Part shown: in pieces, positions 17,796-25,970 of the stretch
Position numbering within the stretch: the stretch's first letter is position 1
Layout: the number at the start of each line of letters is the position of its first letter
Source: Melioribacteraceae bacterium
GTDB lineage: Bacteria; Bacteroidota; Ignavibacteria; Ignavibacteriales; Melioribacteraceae
Reading direction: 5' to 3'
Length of the DNA: 64,000 nt
Assembly (NCBI GenBank): GCA_016342755.1
Contig: JAEINS010000004.1
Span: 1 to 64,000 of the forward strand
Made by a program: the position numbers and the translations under genes
The notes under the pieces: model-generated
Told to the model about the DNA's origin: nothing
Database searches by the model: none
What the model saw: only the letters and a program-made list of their open reading frames with translations

Positions 17796-18716
17796 CTTGA
17801 ATTGTTTGTAAACCTCACGGAACCCGTCTCCATATTCCACACTCGGATCATTCATTATCTGAGTTCTTAAATCATCCGCATCGCTGCTCATATCAGATTT
17901 CAAATAATAATAGGCAACAAAATTGCAGCTTCCCTCTTCACGTTTTCTGGATAATTTATTTTCAACATTTTCATTAATCCAGACGTGTGTTAATTCGTGC
18001 GCTAAAGTTGCTTCTACATATTTTCTTGGCGTGTTATTTAGAATATAAACTGTATGCTCAAAAGATTTATCGGTTCTATTTCCTCTTGTAGTTTCTCTTA
18101 AACGTGTTTCGGTGTAACCGCGCAGACTGTTTGAGTAACTTCCTTTTGCTGCGGAACGAAGTCCGTTTCTATCTACCGGATAGATCTCAATTTTTTTGGA
18201 ATTTATTTTTAATCCGTACCCGTTTAACTTTCTAATAATTTTGTTAAACAGACTTCTATACTGATCAGTTGAACTTAAAAAACTTTGTGAACATTTTCGG
18301 CAAATATTTCTTCCGTCGGAATATGTAAGTCCGCCACCGGTTAAACTCATTGTCATTAGCCGGTAACAATTATCACACTTTTTATATTCCTTTTCGTGCG
18401 ACTGGTGATATTTTTTTCCATACATATCAATAACATATTTGCCTATTAACGGCTTTTGGCAAACATCGCATTTATCTGTAAACTGATCATGATAACATTT
18501 TTTATCGTAGAAAAAATCCCCGTTTTTGTAATAATCACCTTCAATTGGTTTTCTGCATTTTGCGCATAAAAAATGCCGCGGATGATATTTTTCTCCTTCA
18601 ATAACAATATAAGTACCTTTAATTTCTTTTCCGCAATGAGCGCATATTGCAGTTTGCGCAATTAAAAGTACGTTTAACAAAAACGATATTATTATTATAT
18701 GTTTAGTTATTTTCAT
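17754..18716 (-). CDS. Exported LIM-domain/DA1-like zinc metallopeptidase
   Basis: A signal peptide (MKITKHIIIISFLLNVLLIAQ) precedes a run of Cys/His pairs spaced as in LIM zinc fingers: C25-C28, H48-C51, C54, C74, then C83-C86 and further pairs at C114-C117 and C139-C142. The C-terminal half is a DA1-like peptidase domain (PF12315 type) with the zinc motif H240-E-L-T-H244 and a downstream glutamate-rich EEGSCNF segment where the third ligand is expected. The architecture matches plant DA1, a ubiquitin-activated peptidase, and the rarer bacterial LIM-DA1 proteins. Export of a LIM-bearing peptidase is unusual for a motif best known in the eukaryotic cytosol. It lies 12 bp behind the SdiA-regulated lipoprotein gene, so probably in one operon. 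Substrate unknown. Confidence 0.85.
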   Translation of the reverse strand: MKITKHIIIISFLLNVLLIAQTAICAHCGKEIKGTYIVIEGEKYHPRHFLCAKCRKPIEGDYYKNGDFFYDKKCYHDQFTDKCDVCQKPLIGKYVIDMYGKKYHQSHEKEYKKCDNCYRLMTMSLTGGGLTYSDGRNICRKCSQSFLSSTDQYRSLFNKIIRKLNGYGLKINSKKIEIYPVDRNGLRSAAKGSYSNSLRGYTETRLRETTRGNRTDKSFEHTVYILNNTPRKYVEATLAHELTHVWINENVENKLSRKREEGSCNFVAYYYLKSDMSSDADDLRTQIMNDPSVEYGDGFREVYKQFKNKNLSDLMRFLKK

Positions 18717-18728
18717 TTAAACTTTTTT

Positions 18729-19457
18729 TTATTCGGGCAATTTAAAAATATAAAGAGTCTCATCTAAGTCCGAGACTATATATATAAGTTTTTTCTCAGA
18801 ATCAACCGCAATACCTTCAATCTTTTCAATTGCAATGTTATATTTTTTCAATAATTTTCCTTTCAAATCACATTTTACCAGAGCTCTGCTCTCATCACTA
18901 ATTAGCCAAAGAATATCATTTTTTTCTTCATAAAACAACCCGGAAATATCACTCACAAAATTGATTACTGTCTGTGAAATAATTTGAAGAGAATCATCAA
19001 GTTCCAATAACATACAAGGATTTTTTTCATTAGCAATGTAGGTATGATGATTTTTTTTATTAAAAGCTAAACCTTCAAATCCTTTATTAATTTCACCGGT
19101 AATGTTAGTTTTATGGGTAAATAAAATTTTTCCGGCTTCTGTTAAATATTTAATTTCCCGTAAATCTTCCAGTGCAACTGCAATTGTGTTTTTATCCAGT
19201 GAAGTTACAGCTTCGTAATCGTAACCATCAAAAGAAATTTGTTTAACTATTTCCCCTTTAAAAGTCATCCAGTAAATTGTGGAATTTGCATCGCTGACTG
19301 TAATTAGATTTTTGCCGTCGTTGCTAAAAGTAAGTCCGGAAGGTTCTGGTACCTTAATGCTTATTTTGCTAATTAATTGAGGAAACTCATTAATTTTCTT
19401 TTCACGGCATCCAATTATAAAAAGAATGAATATTAATGAGATAAACGCCTGTTTCAT
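18729..19457 (-). CDS. SdiA-regulated-family beta-propeller lipoprotein
   Basis: A lipoprotein signal peptide ends in FIIGC (Cys17). The body shows the PF06977 SdiA-regulated pattern: EPSGLTFSNDGKNLITVSD near 36-54, DYEAVTSLDKNTIAVALED near 79-97, GFEGLAFNKKNH near 126-137 and IEGIAVDSEKKLIYIVSD near 213-230. These are four-stranded propeller blades, each holding a conserved E-G/A-hydrophobic turn. The family is an extracytoplasmic propeller of unknown ligand, named for quorum-sensing regulation in Salmonella, which need not apply here. First gene of the operon with the LIM-DA1 peptidase 12 bp downstream. No clear ribosome site. Confidence 0.82.
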   Translation of the reverse strand: MKQAFISLIFILFIIGCREKKINEFPQLISKISIKVPEPSGLTFSNDGKNLITVSDANSTIYWMTFKGEIVKQISFDGYDYEAVTSLDKNTIAVALEDLREIKYLTEAGKILFTHKTNITGEINKGFEGLAFNKKNHHTYIANEKNPCMLLELDDSLQIISQTVINFVSDISGLFYEEKNDILWLISDESRALVKCDLKGKLLKKYNIAIEKIEGIAVDSEKKLIYIVSDLDETLYIFKLPE

Positions 19458-19614
19458 GCCAGCCCAAAAATTTTCTTAAAAAGTAGTATAAACAGCGTAA
19501 ATCTAACAAAAAGGTAATACTTAAAGTAGTACATTTAAAATATTTGCTAAAAAAAAGGACTTTAAAAATTTATAGGATTTCCGATAGTACTTGTAAATCA
19601 TGGAGGATTTTAAA

Positions 19615-20454
19615 ATGGTTCTAAGTGTATTAAATGACTTAATATCAACGACCAGTCAAATAAAGTCTACTAATTTTGATCATAACAATACAGTAGTCAA
19701 ATCTGCGTCAAAAATTAATGCGGTTGAAAGTAAAGATTCCGCACGAATATCTAAATTATCCCAGGGACTTTTTAATTCCGGGTTAGACACAAATTCATCT
19801 AAAATTGGTATTGGCACTTCCGAAATTTCTTTTTCTTTAGAATTTTTCAAAAAGAATAATGCAAGTTTAACGGCCGATGGTTTATTTGCCCAGCAAGAAC
19901 GGTCATTAGCAGTAAACTTTAATTATATTTTTGAACGCGAAAAAAAGGAAGATGATAAAACCTTAATTAAAAAGTATGAAGTCAATTTTGGAATGAATTA
20001 TAATGATGTGGATTCTTCCGCATTTAAAGTTGAAATAGAAAAAGATGATATTCATAACTTTATTCAGCAGATAGTTGATGATGTTGTTAAGGCCGTTGGG
20101 GAAGAGAAGTTAAGTGTTGTCGGGCTTCTTCTTCATAAAGACGACTTAATGGATATTCTTGGTGTTGATGACGGAAAAGGCAAAAAAATTCTGGCTGAAC
20201 TTATTGGTCTTATTGTAATGGCTGCTGATCTTAAAAAAATGACTAACAAAAATAGTGATGCTGAAGATGTTGTTTTGGAGCCTGAAAGAAAAGAATCTCT
20301 GCTTTTATCGATGGAAAAAAGCAAACAGAAAAGTTTGGACTATTTTATGGAAATTAGAGAGATTGATTCTAAAGAAGTGAAAGATAGTGAATCTGAAAAG
20401 TCAGGAGACAGTTCTACGAATACTGAAAATTTGTTAGAAGATTCTGTTGAATAA
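19615..20454 (+). CDS. Hypothetical protein, charged and helical (279 aa)
   Basis: I place the start at 19615: GGAGG at 19602-19606 lies 8 nt upstream and overlaps the alternative ATG at 19600, which therefore cannot use it. No family recognised. The protein has no signal peptide. Its N-terminal 80 residues are low-complexity, rich in S, N and K. The middle (about 85-150) reads like an amphipathic domain with FNYIFEREKKEDDK and VNFGMNYNDVDSSAFKVEIEKDD. A hydrophobic helical stretch, ILAELIGLIVMAADL, occurs near 200. The acidic tail is rich in S, E and D. It stands alone between a divergent operon and the aminotransferase gene. Confidence 0.7.
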   Translation: MVLSVLNDLISTTSQIKSTNFDHNNTVVKSASKINAVESKDSARISKLSQGLFNSGLDTNSSKIGIGTSEISFSLEFFKKNNASLTADGLFAQQERSLAVNFNYIFEREKKEDDKTLIKKYEVNFGMNYNDVDSSAFKVEIEKDDIHNFIQQIVDDVVKAVGEEKLSVVGLLLHKDDLMDILGVDDGKGKKILAELIGLIVMAADLKKMTNKNSDAEDVVLEPERKESLLLSMEKSKQKSLDYFMEIREIDSKEVKDSESEKSGDSSTNTENLLEDSVE

Positions 20455-20566
20455 TAAATCTAATTTATAATACTGCCCGCAAAAAATTCTTTTAGAGAAC
20501 AACCCAAAACTGCGTCAAATTCTAAATCCAAAACAAATAATTAATTTACTTTATTTCTGTTTTTAC

Positions 20567-20574
20567 TATATTTG
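20567..20574 (+). promoter_or_regulatory. Possible -7 box (TATATTTG) of the aminotransferase gene
   Basis: Exact match to the Bacteroidota TAnnTTTG element, 54 bp upstream of the ATG. No good -33 TTTG at the expected distance. Confidence 0.45.
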
Positions 20575-20628
20575 TTATGACCTAAGGTGAATGGCTATTA
20601 ACAATGTTGTTAAAATAAAGGAGGAATA

Positions 20629-21819
20629 ATGTATCCTTTTTCGCAAAGTGTTGGACAGCTCCGTACTTCGGAGATTCGTGATTTAATGAAACTTGCTACA
20701 AGACCGGATATTATTTCATTTGCAGGCGGAATGCCAAATAATGATCTTTTCCCTACAGAAGCAATAGATGAAATTTATAAAAACCTTCCTAAAAAAATAA
20801 AACAAGCCGGATTTCAATATGGACCAACTTCCGGATATCCTCCATTAATTGAGGCAGTTAAAGATTATCTTAGAACTAAAGGTCTGCCGGTTGATGAAAA
20901 TGAATTAATGATTACAACAGGATCTTTACAGGCAATTAATATTGTTACCAAAGTTTTTATTGATCCCGGTGATAGAATTATAACTGAGACTCCTTGTTTT
21001 ATTGGCGGAACATCGGCATTTAAATCTTATCAGGCTGAAATTGATCCGGTTCCTATTGATGAAGACGGAATTATAATAGAAGAGTTAGAAAAGAAACTGA
21101 ATCAGAAGCCCGCACCCAAAATAGTTTACTTAACGCCGTATTTTCATAATCCGGCGGGAATTATTTACAGCCGTGAAAGAAAACAAAAAGTTATGGATCT
21201 GATGAAAGGAAGAAATATTATTCTTCTTGAAGATGATCCGTATGGAGAAATATATTTTAATGAGACCGATAAAGATTTAACTGTTCCTATGAAAGTTAAT
21301 GAAACTGACGATCTTCCCATTTGTTATACCGGTTCGTTTTCTAAAATACTTGGTCCGGGAATGCGTTTGGGCTGGCTTTTAGCAAAGCCGGAAATTTTTC
21401 AAAAATGTGAGTTGGTTAAACAGTCAATGGATGCATGTTCTCCTACATTTACCCAGGTTCTTGCAAATGAATTTTTACGGCAGAATAAACTTGAGCCGTA
21501 TTTAGCATTTTTAAGAGAAACCTACAAAAGGCGTATGGATATTATGCAAAACTGCCTGGAAGAAACTATGCCAAAAGAAGTTAAATGGGTGAAACCAAAA
21601 GGCGGATTTTACATGTGGTTCCATCTGCCCGAAGGAATTGACGCTACAGAAATCTTAAAAGATTCAATTGAAAAAGGTGCGGTTTTTGTAGTTGGCAAAA
21701 CATTCGATCCGCATGGAGTAAAAAATAATTGGTTCCGATTAGCATTTTCACATACTCCGGAAGATAAAATACATGAAGGTGTTGAGATAATTGCAAACGC
21801 GGTTAAAAAATTTATTTGA
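20629..21819 (+). CDS. PLP-dependent aminotransferase, fold type I (2-aminoadipate/LysN-like)
   Basis: Transfers an amino group between an L-amino acid and a 2-oxo acid. The frame carries the class I/II aminotransferase landmarks: SFAGGMPNNDLFP near 24-36, YGPTSGYPPL near 64-73, TTGSLQAINIV near 105-115, YLTPYFHNPAG near 176-186 with the PLP-ring asparagine, EDDPYGEIYF near 204-213, the Schiff-base lysine in GSFSKILGPGMRLGW near 240-254 and the carboxylate-binding arginine in FRLAFS near the C-terminus. The closest types are 2-aminoadipate aminotransferase LysN and MocR-like enzymes without the HTH domain. Length 396 aa is standard. A strong AAGGAGG lies 6 nt upstream of the ATG. Monocistronic. 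Confidence 0.92.
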   Translation: MYPFSQSVGQLRTSEIRDLMKLATRPDIISFAGGMPNNDLFPTEAIDEIYKNLPKKIKQAGFQYGPTSGYPPLIEAVKDYLRTKGLPVDENELMITTGSLQAINIVTKVFIDPGDRIITETPCFIGGTSAFKSYQAEIDPVPIDEDGIIIEELEKKLNQKPAPKIVYLTPYFHNPAGIIYSRERKQKVMDLMKGRNIILLEDDPYGEIYFNETDKDLTVPMKVNETDDLPICYTGSFSKILGPGMRLGWLLAKPEIFQKCELVKQSMDACSPTFTQVLANEFLRQNKLEPYLAFLRETYKRRMDIMQNCLEETMPKEVKWVKPKGGFYMWFHLPEGIDATEILKDSIEKGAVFVVGKTFDPHGVKNNWFRLAFSHTPEDKIHEGVEIIANAVKKFI

Positions 21820-21846
21820 GTAAAATTGTGTAAATCATTTTTTAAT

Positions 21847-21883
21847 AACTACAGATTGGCGGATAAGCCGTCAATCTGCAGTT
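21847..21883. terminator. Hairpin between convergent genes
   Basis: AACT, CAGATTG and CGG pair with CCG, CAATCTG and AGTT (21868-21883) around an ATAAG loop, with one G-T pair and one mismatch. It separates the aminotransferase gene from the small minus-strand gene. The flanks are A/T-rich but without a perfect U-tract. Confidence 0.55.
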
Positions 21884-21911
21884 AAATAAAAAACATATTA
21901 TATTTGGTTAC

Positions 21912-22154
21912 TTATAAGCTAAAGTATTTTTCTACTTCTTCATCAACTATTTTCTGCATTAGATTATTAATTTGATCCCGCTCTTCACTTGCAATCGTAT
22001 CATTCAGTAAATATAATTTTCTGGAGGTAACATTCTTGTATAAGATTAAAATGCAGTTGTCAATTTTAGAATAATCAACAACCCTCTTTTTTGTAACCAG
22101 ATTATTTACTTTATCATAAATTAAATTTATTAAGGATTCCATGTTGCTTCTCAT
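21912..22154 (-). CDS. Small hypothetical protein (80 aa, or 76 aa from the second ATG)
   Basis: No family recognised. The sequence is helical and charged, with MESLINLIYDKVNNLV at the start and INNLMQKIVDEEVEKYF at the end, and a central segment DNCILILYKNVTSRKLYLL that could form beta strands. It has no signal peptide or membrane helix. Two ATG codons 12 bp apart (22154 and 22142) are possible; neither has a strong ribosome site. It could be a small cytoplasmic accessory protein. The composition looks coding and no better frame overlaps it, but its reality is unproven. Confidence 0.5.
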   Translation of the reverse strand: MRSNMESLINLIYDKVNNLVTKKRVVDYSKIDNCILILYKNVTSRKLYLLNDTIASEERDQINNLMQKIVDEEVEKYFSL

Positions 22155-22604
22155 ATATTGGACAAATATGCAAATAAAACGAGAAAAACATCTTCTGTTT
22201 ATTTATCATTCTTTTTAATTTTAAAGCATGTAACCTCATTCAAAATTTTTAATTGAAGTCATGTTTTTTTCGAATTACATGTTCAACTTGTGATTGTGAA
22301 ATGAGGTTAATTAAACAAAGAGAGTAACTAATAAGATTATAAGGAGTTAGAACAATCGTTGTTATTAAATTATAGTTCATTTGATTCCATTTCGTATTTG
22401 GGTTTTACTTTGTGCCTATTCCAACTTTAATACCATAAAAACATCTTGTTTTATTAGTTTTTTTCTTAACTTTGTTGTAAAATTGCAACGACGTCAAATT
22501 CATGTTTCGATTTTGCAACATCAAAAATGAACTTGTTGTAAATAGGGCAATTAAAATCGGGTTCGATTTTTGCTAATTTGTGAATTAAACTGCTTGTAGG
22601 GAAA
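22155..22604. other. 450-bp intergenic region before the histidine kinase
   Basis: No convincing gene. TAACCTCATT (22231-22240) and AATGAGGTTA (22300-22309) form a perfect 10-bp inverted repeat 59 bp apart, which might be a regulatory pair or a small element. The short minus-strand frame reaching into the kinase gene (22466-22660) overlaps its start and is not credible. The promoter of the kinase operon should lie here but I could not place it. Confidence 0.45.
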
Positions 22605-25037
22605 ATGTTTAAATCATTTAAAAAAATATTTTTACTGATTTCAGCAATCGTATTTGTCATTTTGATGATTGGTTCAGCTATCTATTTTTTTTCTCTCCCA
22701 CCTTATGATTTAGAAAAATGGAATGTTTATAAATATGGGCAGAATTTTAAAAATGAACTAATTTTTACTGATCTTAATAATGATGGTGAAACTGAATCAC
22801 TCAATATCACTGATTCACTATACAACTCAGACATAACGAGCTTTATCATTGACAGCCCACAACATTACAATGAAGCACAATATAATTTTTATGACTTCAA
22901 ATTATTGAGTAAAATAAAAACTGAAGAAGATCTTGATTCGGACGGAATTGATGAAATTCAATTTATCCATTTTAAAAACGATACGGTTTTTTACTCTGTA
23001 ATTAATCATGGAAAAAGAAAAATTTCTCTGCTAAATGTTCCATTATATACCAAGCCAAAAAAATTGGGGGATACTAAATGGGATATTATGTATTGTGAGT
23101 TCCAATACCACAATACCGATTTCGAAAAAAGATATTTATATTTTTCTGTTGTTGCAGGCTATTCAATTTTTCCAAGAAGTTTATTTATATATGACCTAAA
23201 TGAAAAAAAAATAGTTGAAGAATTTGAGACCACTATTCCGATCAGTTTTAGATTTGCTGATTTGAATAATGATGATTCTGATGAAATTCTAATTGGCAGC
23301 TATTCCTCTAATAATACTTGGAAATTAAATTATAATGTTCCCTATCCTGATACATGTGCATGGTTTTTTCTTCTTGATAAAGACCTAAAAGTTAAATGGA
23401 AATATTCTTCAGACAAAAATGTAAGTGCAATCAGATCGAAAGCAATTTCAGATTCAAACTCAACAAATATTTTTAATTATCACTCTCCAATTGATATCAA
23501 AACAGATTTGAAAATAGTTGTTTATAATTATAATGGTGAAGTTATTGATTCATTAAAATTAAAACAATATGGGAATGGGACTTTGACACGTACAAATCAC
23601 CAATTTAAATCATTTTTATTTTCCGCTCCTAATAAAATCGAATTGATAAACAATGAATTGCAGATCGAAAAAAGTGTAACTCATGAGAAAGGGGTTCACC
23701 TATCACAAGCATTATTTGATTTCAATAATAAAATGTATCTAGTTTTTAGTATTGACAGAAATCTTTTTGTCTATGATGACGATCTTGATTTAATTGCGAG
23801 AACAGTAGATGAAATCGTTCCAAAAGCAAACTATGGCACAAAGCTTTCTCTAAAATACTCTAAAATAAATAATGAAATGTACTTAGGTTGTATTAGTAAT
23901 AATGGGACAATAACTTACAAATTCATAAAAAGAAATGTTTTTCAATATCTTCTTATCGTTATTGCCATATTCTTTTTTACGCTGCTATTTATCTTCCTAA
24001 TTATTAAAGTTGGAATACGTCTTCAAATTTATTTCCGAACTGTAGATATAACAATTAAACAATCCAGCGGTTCAATTTTAGTTATAAATGACGCGAAAAA
24101 AATACTTTCATTCAATAAAAGTGCTAAAAGTTTATTTGGTGAAAATTTAAAAAGAGGAATGTTTCTCGCGGAGTTGTTTTCCACAAAATCAATAATTCTT
24201 TCAGTTATCAATGAAGCCAAAATTAAGGGTAGTGAAGTAATTGAAGAGATTGATTTTGAAAGGGAAAATAAAAAATTCATGATCCGGTTAACAATTACTC
24301 CTATTAAAATTAAGTTCGGGTTAATTATTGCATATTTAATTAGACTTGATGACCAAACTGAACTAATAATGAGAGAGCGCTCCCGTGTTTGGTTTCACTC
24401 AATGCAGAAAATAGCGCATGAAATTAAAACTCCGCTTTCATCAATGTTAATAAACTTACGTTCAATAGAGAAAAATGTTGATAAGCCAATAACTGATAAG
24501 GAGGTTGTTAGCAAAGATGTCGGGACTATTAAAAACGAAATAATCAGAATTAAAACGCTTACTAATAATTTGTTAAAGTTTGCGGATTATCAAAAACTGA
24601 ATTTCCAGGAAACTGACATTTTAATCGTGATAGGCAGGATTGAAGAAAAGTTCTCAAGTTTCATAAATGCCGGGATTAAGTTTGAGGTTATAATTAATAC
24701 TAAAAATACAGTTGCTAAAATTGATGCTTATCAGATTGAAGAGGTTTTACAGGTTTTGGTTGAAAATGGGATTGATGCTGTTGGTGGAAAAGGCGAAATA
24801 AATATTATACTGGAAGGATATGCCGAAAAATTGGTTATTACAGTTAAGGATTATGGTAAAGGGATTCCCAGGGAAGATTTAATTAAAATATTTGATCCGT
24901 ATTTTACGACTAAAAAAGAAGGGACTGGAATGGGTCTGGCAATTGCAAGAAAGATTATTAAAGACCATGAAAGTGAATTGAATGTTAAGTCAGGGGTTGG
25001 GAAAGGAACAGAGTTTAGTTTTGAGGTTAAAACCTGA
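22605..25037 (+). CDS. Sensor histidine kinase with large periplasmic FG-GAP-like domain
   Basis: Transmembrane helices at about 7-29 and 445-470 enclose a sensor domain of about 415 residues. It contains three calcium-loop-like D-x-N/D-x-D motifs: DLNNDGETES (56-65), DLDSDGIDEI (109-118) and DLNNDDSDEI (219-228). These resemble VCBS/FG-GAP propeller blades. Inside the cell are a PAS domain (about 478-575), a HisKA box IAHEIKTPLSS with His605, and an HATPase domain with NGIDAV, DYGKGIP (749-755) and GTGMGL (773-778). The NtrB-like kinase end, without a receiver, fits the NtrC-type regulator encoded 933 bp downstream as its partner. The gap is filled by four 100-bp repeats and a GxxExxY gene. 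The first repeat begins directly after the TGA stop. Confidence 0.92.
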   Translation: MFKSFKKIFLLISAIVFVILMIGSAIYFFSLPPYDLEKWNVYKYGQNFKNELIFTDLNNDGETESLNITDSLYNSDITSFIIDSPQHYNEAQYNFYDFKLLSKIKTEEDLDSDGIDEIQFIHFKNDTVFYSVINHGKRKISLLNVPLYTKPKKLGDTKWDIMYCEFQYHNTDFEKRYLYFSVVAGYSIFPRSLFIYDLNEKKIVEEFETTIPISFRFADLNNDDSDEILIGSYSSNNTWKLNYNVPYPDTCAWFFLLDKDLKVKWKYSSDKNVSAIRSKAISDSNSTNIFNYHSPIDIKTDLKIVVYNYNGEVIDSLKLKQYGNGTLTRTNHQFKSFLFSAPNKIELINNELQIEKSVTHEKGVHLSQALFDFNNKMYLVFSIDRNLFVYDDDLDLIARTVDEIVPKANYGTKLSLKYSKINNEMYLGCISNNGTITYKFIKRNVFQYLLIVIAIFFFTLLFIFLIIKVGIRLQIYFRTVDITIKQSSGSILVINDAKKILSFNKSAKSLFGENLKRGMFLAELFSTKSIILSVINEAKIKGSEVIEEIDFERENKKFMIRLTITPIKIKFGLIIAYLIRLDDQTELIMRERSRVWFHSMQKIAHEIKTPLSSMLINLRSIEKNVDKPITDKEVVSKDVGTIKNEIIRIKTLTNNLLKFADYQKLNFQETDILIVIGRIEEKFSSFINAGIKFEVIINTKNTVAKIDAYQIEEVLQVLVENGIDAVGGKGEINIILEGYAEKLVITVKDYGKGIPREDLIKIFDPYFTTKKEGTGMGLAIARKIIKDHESELNVKSGVGKGTEFSFEVKT

Positions 25038-25137
25038 TAGCACACTAATGACACAGATGCGACAGATAATCGCTGATAAAAAAACATCTGTGTAGATCAG
25101 TTATATCAGTGTTATCTGTGTTCTATGTTTTTGTTGT
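25038..25137. repeat. 100-bp repeat R1
   Basis: Begins TAGCACACTAATGACACAGA directly behind the histidine kinase stop codon and ends TATGTTTTTGTTGT. Identical over 100 bp to R2. Inside, ACACAGATG and CATCTGTGT form a 9-bp inverted repeat, so each unit can fold. The 61-bp spacer to R2 carries a deletion derivative of the GxxExxY gene. Confidence 0.92.
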
Positions 25138-25198
25138 CTTTTATTCTTTAACTAAGTGAGGCGGAATAATGAAGTATTTACAAATGATAGAAAAACAA

Positions 25199-25298
25199 TA
25201 GCACACTAATGACACAGATGCGACAGATAATCGCTGATAAAAAAACATCTGTGTAGATCAGTTATATCAGTGTTATCTGTGTTCTATGTTTTTGTTGT
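25199..25298. repeat. 100-bp repeat R2
   Basis: Perfect copy of R1, 161 bp downstream. It forms the upstream flank of the complete GxxExxY gene, whose leader (25299-25327) resembles the start of the R1-R2 spacer. Confidence 0.92.
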
Positions 25299-25327
25299 TA
25301 TTCATTCTCACTAAAAGGGGCAAAACA

Positions 25328-25711
25328 ATGGAGTATTTGTATGAAAAGGAAACTAAATGTATTATTAAGTGCTTCTATGAAGTTTATAATACGCTTGGGT
25401 TCGGATTTCTGGAAAAGGTTTATGAAAACGCTTTATTCAAAGAATTAGTTGAAAACGGATTCTATGTGGAGAAGCAGAAAAAGATAGATGTTTTTTACAA
25501 GGAAACTAATGTTGGTGAATATTATTCCGATTTAATTGTTAATAATGAAATAATACTGGAGCTAAAAGCAGCAGAATCACTTTGCCAGGAACATGAATAT
25601 CAATTGATAAACTATTTGAAAGCAACAAATATTGAAATCGGGTTATTATTAAACTTCGGCAAGAAACCGGAAATTAGAAGAAAAATATTTACAAATGATA
25701 GAAAACAATAG
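25328..25711 (+). CDS. GxxExxY protein (PD-(D/E)XK nuclease-like, PF13366)
   Basis: A 127-aa cytoplasmic protein. The name-giving motif is in LGFGFLEKVYENAL (about residues 22-35: G, E and Y at the right spacing). YYSDLIVNNEIILELKAAESL near 75-95 supplies the D and E-x-K residues of the PD-(D/E)XK fold, so nuclease activity is possible but unproven for the family. The start at 25328 follows AAGGGG with an 8-nt gap; an earlier frame start is unsupported. The gene is exactly framed by repeats R2 and R3, and the TAG stop is the first three bases of R3. It interrupts a kinase/regulator operon, which suggests that it moved in as part of a repeat-bounded cassette. Confidence 0.88.
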   Translation: MEYLYEKETKCIIKCFYEVYNTLGFGFLEKVYENALFKELVENGFYVEKQKKIDVFYKETNVGEYYSDLIVNNEIILELKAAESLCQEHEYQLINYLKATNIEIGLLLNFGKKPEIRRKIFTNDRKQ

Positions 25712-25808
25712 CACGCTAATGACACAGATGTAACAGATAATCGCTGATAAAAAAACATCTGTGTAGATCAGTCAGATTAGTGTCATCTGTGTTCTATGTT
25801 TTTGTTGT
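25709..25808. repeat. 100-bp repeat R3
   Basis: Same length and ends as R1 and R2 with about eight substitutions. Its first three bases are the stop codon of the GxxExxY gene. The 60-bp spacer to R4 is nearly identical to the R1-R2 spacer. Confidence 0.9.
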
Positions 25809-25868
25809 CTTTTATTCTTTAACTAAATGAAGCAGAATAATGAAATATTTACAAATGATAGAAAACAA

Positions 25869-25957
25869 TAGCACACTAATGCAACAGATGTAACAGATAA
25901 TCTCTGATAAAAAATATCTGTGTAGATCAGTTAAATCGGTGTTTTCTGTGTTCTATT
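25869..25957. repeat. Repeat R4, truncated
   Basis: About 89 bp of the same repeat, ending at TTCTATT just before the ribosome-binding region of the NtrC-type gene. It is the most divergent copy, with one base missing from the A-run. Confidence 0.85.
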
Positions 25958-25970
25958 AAGGCAGGTTAAA

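Noticed and set aside
22466-22660. Short minus-strand frame ahead of the histidine kinase
   Set aside because: It overlaps the kinase start, has no ribosome site and reads as AT-rich chance coding.
25038-25957. CRISPR array
   Set aside because: Four repeats of 100 bp with near-identical spacers and an ORF between two of them do not fit a CRISPR array (24-48-bp repeats with unique spacers); no cas genes are present.
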